A stretch of 64,000 nt of DNA from positions 188,001 through 252,000 of the forward strand of contig JAQFVV010006724.1 in NCBI GenBank assembly GCA_028023455.1. The letters are read 5' to 3'. Source of the DNA: Epiperipatus broadwayi. Taxonomy: Eukaryota > Onychophora > Udeonychophora > Euonychophora > Peripatidae. Position 1 is the stretch's first letter, and every line of letters starts with the position of its first letter. Of the stretch, positions 39,535 to 48,849 are shown piece by piece. The position numbers were made by a program, and so were the translations under genes. The notes under the pieces are model-generated. The model made no database searches. It saw only the letters and a list, made by a program, of their open reading frames with translations, and had not been told where the DNA came from.

Positions 39535-40872
39535 AATTTTTCCCTCAAATTATTTTGAATTTGTGTTCTCATTGCAATAGCACTGAGATGGAAAGGGAAA
39601 CCTAAAAAAGGGCTAGGCTTTCCCTTGAAATAATCTGTAATTGGATTTGAGGTGTAAATTTTCCAGGCACAAGATTTTTCAACATTAACATTAAGGTTAT
39701 ATGTGTTAGAGTAATTAACTATTATTTTTAAAAGTTTGGGTATTTGTTTCTTGCTTTTTAAGAAGACAGATATATCATCCATGTAAGCAATGCATGGAAC
39801 ATAGGAGCCCAATTGTTGTATGTATATTCCATTTATTTTTTCTTCAATTTCCTTAATTAGTGGGTTGATATATATTGCAAATAGTAGTGAGCTTAGTGGA
39901 GATCCTTGCGGTATGGAGCAGTTTGGTACTATTGATGTAGCTGTTTTACCATTTATAGTAATATATATTCCTCGGTTGAGTAACAAATTAATGATTATGT
40001 AAATAGAGGCTTTGGGGATTGTAGAGTTTATTAATAGTTCTACTAGCTTGTTTATTAATACATTATCAAATGCTGACTTCATGTCTAATTGTACTACTAC
40101 TGGTGCATACTTTTTGTTAGTTCTTACTGTGTCTATGACTGTTTTATAGATGAATGCTGCCTGGTTAACTGAAGAGCCTTTTTTGGCAAATTGGTGTTTG
40201 GATATAGTTGGAGTGATGTATGGCTCTATTCTGTCTTTGAAGACAGATTCAAGTATTTTAATGCCTAGTGAGCTCATCGATAATAGACAAAGGTTTTCAA
40301 GCATGGTTGGACTTTCTTGTTTTTTTAAAAAAGGGACTATTGATATAGGGTTTAGGTGTGGAATTTTATATACTTGTTTTGTAAGCAAATTCGCTATATT
40401 CACTAAATATTGTGTAGTGTGAATTTCTAAGTGTGAAAAAACTCTTTTTGGGATCCCAGGCATGCCTGGGTGGCTGGAATCTGGGATTTGGTCTATTTTT
40501 TGTTTTAATTCTATCTTTCCAAACACTATGTTCTCTTCTGCTGTTCCTAGAAAAAAGTTGCTGGGTCAAGGGATTCACATGACTGTAATTTTTTTTAAAG
40601 TAATTATATATTGTATCTAGCATGAATTGACCACTTATTGTTTTGTTATTTTGTGATATTTCTGTTGGAACTCTATATTTAGGTGGCTGATTGAGGCACC
40701 ATCTAATGTATTGTTTTGTCCATGCATGCGTTTGTTTGAGATATAATCTCTTTTTCTTTAAAGCTATATATTCTTTTAATTTGTCTTTTGCTAAATTATA
40801 TGTTCTTTTAAGTGCTATAGTTCTGTCTTTATTATTGTCATTGTCTAGTGTATTAATGATTGCTTTATGCAA
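39531..40872 (-). pseudogene. LINE reverse transcriptase domain
   Basis: Two overlapping frames (40872-40366 and 40526-39531) carry the linker and the RT palm. In the second, QLDMKSAFDN gives the first catalytic Asp (residue 148), IPQGSPLSSLLF follows at 205-216 and AYMDD supplies the other two Asp (250-251). The YMDD box, rather than the commoner YADD or FADD, is intact. The domain copies element RNA into the nicked target. A frame change near 40400-40500 splits it from the upstream part. Confidence 0.85.
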
Positions 40873-40968
40873 TTTTTCAACTAATGTATATAATCCTGTG
40901 GGTGTTGGTGCTCTTCTTGTAACATGCTGAATTGTGTGTGAAATAAAGTTTATAAATGTTAGTCATGC

Positions 40969-41766
40969 TTATACAGGATCAATTTTTAGTTTATTAATTT
41001 TATTGAGATGTGTGTATATTTCAGAATATAGGAATTCTGTTGTGTGTGATGGGAGAAGGATCCTCATGGTTTTTCCTGTGTTAAAATATTTTTGTGTGGT
41101 GAATTCTAGGTTTAAATCAATCATCAATGCAGCATGGTCTGACATGGGAGTATTAATTATTGAGAGATTGATCATGTGATGAAGTGAAGGTGAGTAGAAC
41201 ATTAAATCAATTAATGATGCAAATCTGCCATTGTTGAAAGAAATGGCTCCATCTGGCAGAAAACCCTCCCCACTGACTAAAAGGAAAGTGATCATGTGAA
41301 GCCATTTTCTTATGAAATAATCATATGTCATATTGAAATCCCCGAGGAGTAGAGATGGATAAGGTGAAGTAGCTAACCTAGTGTTTATAATTTGTATAAT
41401 TGTGTTGATCATTTTTGTGTAAGGTGGAATGTATACATATATTATATTTATTGCATTTAAAAGATGTAAAAAGGTTATAATTATTATATGTGCATCCATA
41501 TATAGTATTTTGAAACTCGAAAAAGGATTATTTTTACTTATTATTATTCCTGTGCCAGCTGATGGTGAGAAAGTGTCTGTGGAAAAAGTTGTAAAGCCTA
41601 TATTATTTGTGTATTGTGCTGGGTTAGTTGTAGAACCACAATATATTTTTGTTTTGAGTATACCTAATACATGTGGCTGAATTATTTCATGCAACTTTTT
41701 TAATTGGTATATTTTCTCTATGGCGTTTAAACCTCTAATATTTAACGAACAAACTTTAAATTTCAT
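40969..41766 (-). pseudogene. LINE APE-type endonuclease domain
   Basis: Residues 1-265 form an exonuclease-endonuclease-phosphatase fold. SLNIRGLN contains the first Asn (residue 9), LLGDFN gives D143 and N145, SLIDLMFYSP gives D187 and MSDHA gives S209, D210 and H211. The catalytic Glu of the usual SETK box is Lys here (LKTK, residue 38); the sister copy near 63105 retains SETK in one frame. The enzyme nicks target DNA to prime reverse transcription; this copy is probably inactive. It should continue into the RT frame, but a stop and frame change separate them at about 40970-40870. Confidence 0.85.
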
Positions 41767-42036
41767 GTTAGTATTTCTAATATAAAACCTTTTTTTTTAC
41801 CTATTTAATTTTATCGCTATTATATAAACTACTAAAAAAAAGTGAAAGAGAGAATTATATATGTTTAAAACAAAAAAACGTTTGTTTACCTGGAAATTTA
41901 AAAAAGAAACAAAGAATTATCTGGGCCCCCATTTAACTATCTAGTTAAATTTCCACTATTATTTATTATTGTTTTACCATTGTGCGACTCGCTATTATTT
42001 TTTTTTGTACAATGCGAACATGGTATACTTGCCTGA

Positions 42037-43277
42037 TTAGAACTTAATTCTTCTTCCCCCGTGGAAACAAAGAGATCCGAATCTTCTTTTTTTTTTAATT
42101 TTTACTTTCTTACTGAGATTTTTTGAGGGGGAGGGGGAATCACTATCACTTTCATCTATGCTAATATTTTGAGGTTTCCTGCCTCTCTTTGTTTTCTTGG
42201 GTCTGCCTGGTTTTCTTCTGATTTCCGAGGTGGAATCTGACACTGGGTCATAGGTGGTGGTAAGATAATCCATTACTTCCGGAGAAGTCTTATTCAAGAT
42301 AATATCTTGATTTATGTTCTCATTATTTTCTTTCGGGCTGTTATTTTTATTCTCATCCGGTGTTGGATTGTTGTCAATTTGTTGATTTATCCATGGACAT
42401 TGGTGCGTTGGAGATAATTTTAAATTGCAGTTTTTGCAATATAGTTTTGGACAATTGTGTATTAGAAGGGCCATGCTGTTTACAGTGAAAACACTGAGGC
42501 TTTAAACCATTGATCGACAGAAACAATGTGGCTTCTTGATCCGTTACAAGTGATGGTATGTCTATTGGTTTAATATTTTTGTTAAGTTTTATTTTAAATT
42601 TATAGCTGTTTCTGGGTATTGGAACTGGTGTATTACTATAATACATAGGTTGGAAATCGAGTATTTCACCAAATGGTTTCATCATTTTTATAAAATCTAC
42701 TTTTTGATATCCTAGATACGCATTTTTAATTATACCTGTTACAATACTATTTCTGGTGGGGTCGAGTGCTACCAGCACATAATTATTTAGTCTTTTGATT
42801 ATCTTTAAAATTGTTTCTTTGCATTTCTGTTTGGAATTCTATTATAACGTACCTGGAATTTGGATGATCTGCTATACAGGTAACGTATGGCCATATTTTT
42901 TCCCTAGTAAATAGGTCAAAAAGCAATTCTTTGGGAAATTTAAATAATGAACAATGCTGATCGGTTATAGCCAATATTATTGATCGATTTGTAAAAAACC
43001 GGATCTTTCAGCATGGTCGAATTAAATTGTTCCGATATTTTTTCTAAACTCGACTTGTCCCAGTTAACTTCGTTCATACTTTCGCATTCATTGTTGTTTG
43101 GAGAAAAAGATCCAATTTGCCAATATCTTTCTCTGTCAATCGATGAAAACGCTGTATTAAAACTTCATTGTTGCTTGTGGTGGTTGCTATTTTCTTGGTT
43201 CTATTTTGATCACTTTTGATTATTTCTGCATATGTTGAAATTGTTTTAAAACACGTTTCTTCACTGGGGATCGCCAT
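42037..43277 (-). pseudogene. LINE ORF1 (gag-like RNA-binding protein), broken
   Basis: Open pieces at 43277-43074, 42974-42783, 42778-42374 and 42474-42037 follow one another in different frames. The third has a region like the nucleic-acid-binding core of L1/Tx1-type ORF1 (FIKMMKPFGEILDF, then YKFKIKLNKNI), ending in the zinc knuckle CFHCKQHG. The fourth continues the knuckles with NCPKLYCKNC and HQC, and has a basic tail (PGRPKKTKRGRKPQ) of AT-hook type that may bind DNA or serve as a nuclear signal. The start at 43277 lies just after TTTCCAAT; the same TCCAATATGG context precedes the start at 60525. Function in the family: binds element RNA to form the retrotransposition particle. Confidence 0.75.
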
Positions 43278-43453
43278 ATTGGAAATGTGTGATCGAATGC
43301 CGTTTCTTTGCTAGCTGAAATTTGACTAATTTCTTTTCTTTTTTAATTCTATAAACATACACTTAGTGTTCATATATAATGATGATATATAACATTTGCA
43401 AAAAATGAATTTAAAAAATTGCTTACTGAGTTTTCATCTTAGGATGATGAGCT

Positions 43454-43480
43454 TAATGTGATGTGATGTGATGTGATGTA
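43454..43480 (-). repeat. pentameric 3' tail of the CR1/L2-like LINE
   Basis: On the plus strand (ATGTG)n with five units; on the minus strand CACAT units closing the 3' UTR. CR1-group elements typically end in a short tandem repeat instead of poly(A), so this fits as the 3' terminus. Confidence 0.8.
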
Positions 43481-43574
43481 TTATGGCTTCTCCTTAAATG
43501 AAGTCAAGAATATCTCAGCAATTAAGCCCAGATAAACCTGTTAGCCACTTTCTTTTACATTCCCCACTCTAAAT

Positions 43575-46500
43575 TTACCCATAATCTGCTCTATCCCATT
43601 TCCACAACATAATTTTTGTCAACTCTATAACCTTTATATCTAAATCCCCCTTATCTTTTCCCAAACCTAGCATAAAAACCAATAATTCACTTTCTGTATA
43701 ATCACTCTTTTCATATTTATTTTTCCACAACTTCATTATATGTACCCTTTCTGTTTTCAAACATTTACATTCAATTAACAAATGCCTAATATTTTCAATT
43801 CCTTCCTTACATAATTTACAAAATAAATCACCCATATTTTTCCATTTACATGTATATTCTTTTGTAGCTAAAGATCCCGTTCGAGCCTTAAACAATAAAC
43901 TACTTTCCTTACTATTATCATATATTAACTCACACCTAATATTCTGTTTATTTCTATATATATTTAAACTCTTTTTACTCTCCATACTATTTCTCCATCT
44001 CTCTAACTCCCTAGTCTTTATTAATAAATTTATTCTTTTATCCCATTCCTTACTACTATAACACTCAATAATCCTCTTAACACAATCATCCCATCTTTTG
44101 TACAAATATACTGATATAAATTCTTTATCCAAATCTTTTGCATAGCGCATTACCTTTCTCACCCATTTTGTTACCTGTCCTTTACTCATAACCCAATTAA
44201 ATACTATTTTAGCTATTCTTTTATTATCCATAAACTGCAATCTACCAAACATTTTCATTTTACTTTTTGCATCTCTCATATGAAAACTTGACCATCCCAT
44301 TTCTCCTTGAATTGCCTCCCTTGCTGTCCATACTTCTGCATCCAATGCATGTCTTCCTACTTCCCTTTGAGCTTTTTCTAAATAATCTAATATCTTTTTA
44401 CTAACATATAATGCATCATTACCATATGTTAACCCTGCTACTGCAACTCCTTTCCATATAATTCTAGCTACATCATATTTATTATATGAAAATACTGTTA
44501 ATTTCTTTATCAATCCCTTTCTTTTCTTTGCTTCATTTATCAATTTTTTCTCCCATTCATCCAAATAATTTTTCTGATTACTTAAAATAATTCCCAAATA
44601 ACTATATCTATTCACCACACTTAACTTAATATCTCCCAATAAAAATTCTACATCTTCTCTTTCCCCAGTATTAACCATCATTATATTTGATTTTTCTTCA
44701 CTAAATTTAATCCCCATCTCTTTACCCACCCTTGCACATGTCCTCAACATAACTTCCATATCTTCTCTTTTTTCTGCACACAAAAATATATCATCTGCAA
44801 AAAAAAGACCTGACAAAATATATACTCCCTTACTACCTATTAACGGTATCTCTATCCCTCTTCCTAATCTTTCTATTGCTCTTTCCATTTCACTCAAATA
44901 CAACACAAACAAAATAGGTGACATAGGGCATCCTTGCCTTAGTCCCACACCATTTTTAACTTTAATTGATTCTATATTCTCTAATTGATATATATAATAA
45001 TTATTTTCATATAATTTCTTAATAATATCTATTAAAGCTTCATCCATTCCCAAATTTGCTAAACTTATCCATAATCTATTTCTATTTACTCTATCATATG
45101 CCTTCTCTATATCTATAAAACTCATATATAACTGTTTATCTGCATTCCTACTCATATCCATAAGTTGTGTAACTACAAATAAACTATCTCCTATACGCCT
45201 ATCTAATCTAAAACCTCCTTGCATTTCACCCACTACATTATTCCCTTCCATCCATTTTACAACTTTACTAGCCACCATATATGAGAAAACTTTATATAAA
45301 ACTGATGTTACCGCTATCGGTCTATAATTATTCAACTTTCTATGATCCTTACCCTTTCCTTTAAATAATAACCTTACTCTTGTATTACTCCAACTACTTG
45401 GGAAAACTCTATTCTGTGCCATTTTATTAAAACAGGATAATAACTTTACTTTTGCCCTATATCCTAAATTCATTACCATCTCTGCTGCCCATCCATCTAA
45501 ACCTCTTGCCTTCCCACTTTTCAATTTCTTCTCTACCTCATTTAGTTCATTTTCTGAAAAACTAATATTCCCATTACTATATTCTTTCATATTTTCTAAT
45601 ATTCTATCATTCACATCTAACATCTTTTCTATATTCATTACATAACTATTTAAGATTCTCTCTAAATCTTCTCTAGAACTACACTCAGTTCCCTCATCAT
45701 CTAGTAATACTAACTCTCTCTCCCCTACATTTCTCCTTTTAATATAATTCCAAAATTTTTTACTTCCATCTCTTCCACTTTTATTAATATCCTCCAACAA
45801 TTTACTATTCAATTTTATTCTCTCTATATAAATATCTATTTTAGCCAACTTCTTCTTTTCTAAGTACTTTTCCCATTTAGCATTAATATCTTTTTCACTT
45901 TCCTTATTCTTAATAGCACACTTATATTCTCTACATGCTTCTTTCCTTTCTTTTACACTTTTACTAATTTTAATTTTTTTATTACTTTTATTCTTTTCAA
46001 TATTCTCACCTAAAACCCTATTTGCAACTTTTTCTACTTCCTTACACCAATCCTTATACTCATCCCCAACCCACTCTTCCATTATTTCTTCAACTTGTAT
46101 TTTATACTCTTCCAACTTATTCTTATCATTTACTCTCCATCCACATCTTTTACTATTATTTCTACTTTTATTTCTATTCTCCATCACATTACTAACCATT
46201 TCAATTACAATGAAATTATGATCACTAGTGCATACTTTTTCTTCATTATCAAATACCTTAATTTTCCGTATTTTATTTATTCCCTCTTTCTCTACCAATA
46301 CATAATCTATTGTGTGAAATATATTATTTCTGGACCATGTGTATTGTCCCTCATAAATATTTAATAAATTTCCAATACTCAAATTCACTTTCTGACAAAA
46401 ATTCTTCAAAAGCTGTCCATTTTTATTATCTACATCATCAATTTCTTCAATATGTCCATTCATATCCCCTATAACCATTATTCTCTTCCCCTTTTCTTTA

Positions 46501-46994
46501 AAACTTTGTATATCCTTAACTAAACATTCGTATATGTTACTATTCCACTCCAATATAATTTGACTATCTCCAGTAGCTATATAAACTATAGCCACCATCC
46601 ATTCTTGTCTACCCAACCTTATTTCAAACCACAAGTGTTCTTGACATTTAACAATATTTAAATATTTTTTTGATATAACACCTATACCACCACCCCTTTT
46701 TTCTTTTTCTTTTCTATTTATACCCTGCCATACCAACTGTTCCAAAATAGGTTCTTCTTCTTCTCTTAAATGTGTTTCCACTACTGCTAATAACTCAAGC
46801 TCTTCATTTTCAATTGTTTTATTTAATTCCATCCACTTTTCTGGTTTCCTACCACCTTGCATATTCAAAAACCCAATTTTAACAATTTCTTCTTTCCTAA
46901 CTACTCTTTTATACATTCTTTTAATTCTTTCTTCTCCATTACATTTATAAATTACTTTCTTACCATTAATTTTACAAACCCATTCCTTCTCCAT
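43575..46994 (-). CDS. CR1/L2-type LINE ORF2: endonuclease, reverse transcriptase, zinc motif
   Basis: 1139 residues from the first ATG. APE-type endonuclease at about 38-268: N44 in GFLNMQGG, E73 in VVETHL, D177 and N179 in IGDMNG, D230 in HTIDYV, S257-D258-H259. Reverse transcriptase at about 535-810: D628 in FIDIEKAYD, GLRQGCPMSPILF at 684-696, FFADD at 731-735 (D734, D735), then EEKSNIM and YSYLGIIL. C-terminal zinc motif C1059-x2-C1062-x8-H1071-x4-C1076. Every catalytic residue I can identify is present. The frame is open upstream of this ATG to 47114, in the -1 frame relative to ORF1, so translation could start here or arrive by frameshifting. Length is normal for CR1/L2 ORF2. The protein nicks the target and reverse-transcribes the element RNA. 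Confidence 0.92.
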   Translation of the reverse strand: MEKEWVCKINGKKVIYKCNGEERIKRMYKRVVRKEEIVKIGFLNMQGGRKPEKWMELNKTIENEELELLAVVETHLREEEEPILEQLVWQGINRKEKEKRGGGIGVISKKYLNIVKCQEHLWFEIRLGRQEWMVAIVYIATGDSQIILEWNSNIYECLVKDIQSFKEKGKRIMVIGDMNGHIEEIDDVDNKNGQLLKNFCQKVNLSIGNLLNIYEGQYTWSRNNIFHTIDYVLVEKEGINKIRKIKVFDNEEKVCTSDHNFIVIEMVSNVMENRNKSRNNSKRCGWRVNDKNKLEEYKIQVEEIMEEWVGDEYKDWCKEVEKVANRVLGENIEKNKSNKKIKISKSVKERKEACREYKCAIKNKESEKDINAKWEKYLEKKKLAKIDIYIERIKLNSKLLEDINKSGRDGSKKFWNYIKRRNVGERELVLLDDEGTECSSREDLERILNSYVMNIEKMLDVNDRILENMKEYSNGNISFSENELNEVEKKLKSGKARGLDGWAAEMVMNLGYRAKVKLLSCFNKMAQNRVFPSSWSNTRVRLLFKGKGKDHRKLNNYRPIAVTSVLYKVFSYMVASKVVKWMEGNNVVGEMQGGFRLDRRIGDSLFVVTQLMDMSRNADKQLYMSFIDIEKAYDRVNRNRLWISLANLGMDEALIDIIKKLYENNYYIYQLENIESIKVKNGVGLRQGCPMSPILFVLYLSEMERAIERLGRGIEIPLIGSKGVYILSGLFFADDIFLCAEKREDMEVMLRTCARVGKEMGIKFSEEKSNIMMVNTGEREDVEFLLGDIKLSVVNRYSYLGIILSNQKNYLDEWEKKLINEAKKRKGLIKKLTVFSYNKYDVARIIWKGVAVAGLTYGNDALYVSKKILDYLEKAQREVGRHALDAEVWTAREAIQGEMGWSSFHMRDAKSKMKMFGRLQFMDNKRIAKIVFNWVMSKGQVTKWVRKVMRYAKDLDKEFISVYLYKRWDDCVKRIIECYSSKEWDKRINLLIKTRELERWRNSMESKKSLNIYRNKQNIRCELIYDNSKESSLLFKARTGSLATKEYTCKWKNMGDLFCKLCKEGIENIRHLLIECKCLKTERVHIMKLWKNKYEKSDYTESELLVFMLGLGKDKGDLDIKVIELTKIMLWKWDRADYG

Positions 46995-47089
46995 ATCTAT
47001 ATTTATATCAAAATCAAATTCCTTTTGTTTACTTCTTATATTCCATCCATTCTTTTTAATAATATTACAATTTAAAAACCCACCCCCCT

Positions 47090-47992
47090 TTATAAGTTTC
47101 CCGAAAAAAATTCTTTATAAATCAAACTCCCTAAAACTTCACTTCCTTGTTTTCCTAAATGCAACCCATCTTTACTATATAACTCTCTCTTTCCAATAAA
47201 ACAATCCCACACATCCACAAACATAACATTATTTCTCTCACACAATTTTTTCAATCTCTCATTTATAGAACATGCCCTATCTAACAAATAACTCTTGTCA
47301 AACCTTGGTAATAATCCAACTATTCCTACTCTTCCTTTAATCATAATCAAATTCCTAATCAAATCTACATACTCATCCATTATTCTCTCTGATGATTCTA
47401 ATAAATTATTAGTCCCCACCATAACATATACATCTCTACTACCTTGTTTTTTAACTTTATCTGCTACATCCCTAATTCTAGCTCCAGGCAAACATACTCT
47501 TACATACCTACTTCTATTTTTCCTTGCAATTATATCCCCACATTCTCTAATTAGTGAATCTCCTATCAATATTGTTTCATAATCTACTTTTTCTGCTCTA
47601 TCTATAACATTTTCTAATATCTTCTGGTCCTCCTTATCATTCCTACTCAATAATTCCTTTATCTCCTCACATTTTATCTCTAATGATTTTAATTTTACTT
47701 CTACATCCTTCAATTCTTCCTCTATCTTATTTATTCTTTGACTAATCATCTCCATTACACTATTACTTTCTCCACCCACTATTCTTCGACTATCTACAGT
47801 TTGAAAACACTTTCTCACCTCTTTTATCATATTAATACACTGACTATATAACCATAAACCATTTACATCCTTCCTAGTCTTATTTAAACATTTCAAGTGA
47901 TATACGCCATCACATATAGTACATTCTACAACAGCAAGCTTAATTTCCTTTTCCCGATTATATAAACATTTTGAAATACAAATACAATCCAT
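47090..47992 (-). CDS. CR1/L2-type LINE ORF1: PHD-like finger and SGNH esterase
   Basis: The 300-residue protein opens with a cysteine/histidine-rich PHD-like finger (about residues 3-52: CIC...C, ECTIC, YHLKC, W47...C52). Where PHD fingers have W-x-C-x-x-C this one has WLYSQC, so one zinc ligand is Tyr49; TGT to TAT would be a single change. A coiled coil spans about 78-118. An SGNH/GDSL hydrolase domain follows (about 140-293): GDSL at 144-147 with nucleophile Ser146, GTNN at 193-196, and DGLH with D275 and H278 as the remaining catalytic pair. In related elements this protein is thought to bind RNA and aid retrotransposition; the esterase substrate is unknown. The ATG at 47992 lies 12 bases after the last 5' monomer. 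Its 3' end overlaps the ORF2 frame by 25 bases. Confidence 0.9.
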   Translation of the reverse strand: MDCICISKCLYNREKEIKLAVVECTICDGVYHLKCLNKTRKDVNGLWLYSQCINMIKEVRKCFQTVDSRRIVGGESNSVMEMISQRINKIEEELKDVEVKLKSLEIKCEEIKELLSRNDKEDQKILENVIDRAEKVDYETILIGDSLIRECGDIIARKNRSRYVRVCLPGARIRDVADKVKKQGSRDVYVMVGTNNLLESSERIMDEYVDLIRNLIMIKGRVGIVGLLPRFDKSYLLDRACSINERLKKLCERNNVMFVDVWDCFIGKRELYSKDGLHLGKQGSEVLGSLIYKEFFSGNL

Positions 47993-48004
47993 TTTTTTTA
48001 TTTT

Positions 48005-48389
48005 ACGTTTTTCGAACGTTATATTTTTCTTAAAAGTAAATCTTTTAATAACAAATTTACAAAAAAACTAAACAACAAAATAACTTTTAAAAATAAAAAA
48101 ATAATAATAATTCTATATATAAAATAACAATATATAAATAAAACAAAACAAAAAATAAATAATAACTTTTTTAAAAAATTTCTATATATAAATAACGTTT
48201 TTCGAACGTTATATTTTTCTTAAAAGTAAATCTTTTAATAACAAATTTACAAAAAACTAATCAACAAAATAACTTTTTAAAAATAAAAAAATAATAATAA
48301 TTCTATATATAAAATAACAATATATAAATAATAAAACAAAACAAAAAATAAATAATAACTTTTTAAAAAAAATTCTATATATATAAATA
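48005..48389 (-). repeat. two 5' monomers (190 and 195 bp) of the CR1/L2-like LINE
   Basis: Copy one 48005-48194 and copy two 48195-48389 begin (plus strand) with ACGTTTTTCGAACGTTATA and match at all but a few positions and short indels. They sit immediately upstream of ORF1, where mouse L1 and some other LINEs carry tandem promoter monomers. The near-palindromic ACGTT-TTTCG-AACGT core is the most notable site. Promoter function is inference. Confidence 0.85.
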
Positions 48390-48596
48390 ACAAACAGAAA
48401 AAACTTTAAAACAAATAAAAAACACAATTTTCAATCTTTCAAATACTCTTAACCACTAATTATACTTTCACACACAATAATAATTAATAAATATTAATGC
48501 TCTCAGACTAAACAAATTAAAAGAAAATTTTTTGTTTGCTTATCTGATAGCAAATCATCGTATTTTTTTTACTTTTCAGATGGTGGCGCCGCCTAT

Positions 48597-48660
48597 CTAT
48601 TATTATTATTAAATTAAATTAAATTATTATTATTATTGTTGTTGTTATTATTATTATTAT
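48597..48660. repeat. ATT-rich microsatellite between two head-to-head LINEs
   Basis: ATT units with AAATT and GTT interruptions, directly outside a GC-rich patch (GGTGGCGCCGCC, 48582-48593) that probably marks the 5' end of the minus-strand LINE. Confidence 0.85.
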
Positions 48661-48849
48661 TTAAAAAAAAAGAATTTTTTATTCTATAACGTCTGAAAAA
48701 TATTGTCATTTTAATAGTTAAAAATAGAAATAAATAAGAAAGAAATCAACTTTAAAAATAGCAAAAAGATATTAAATCTGCATTAATATTAATTCAATTT
48801 TATTTTGGATTTTAAAATATTAGCAGGAAGTATAAAATAAAGTAGAAAA

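Larger units (their letters stand above)
43454..48590 (-). mobile_element. CR1/L2-like LINE, near-intact, full length
   Basis: On the minus strand: a 5' end near 48590 beside an ATT tract, about 200 bp of unique leader, two 190-bp monomers (48389-48005), ORF1 (47992-47090), ORF2 (46994-43575), a 3' UTR of about 120 bp and a pentameric tail (43480-43454). ORF1 with PHD finger plus SGNH esterase is diagnostic of CR1/L2-group elements. Both main frames are free of stops. Codon use is strongly AT-ending, like the host DNA. Of all elements here this is the likeliest to have been active recently. Confidence 0.9.

Noticed and set aside
46095-47582. Open frames on the plus strand antisense to the CR1/L2-like LINE
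   Set aside because: Shadows of ORF1 and ORF2; low complexity and no domains.
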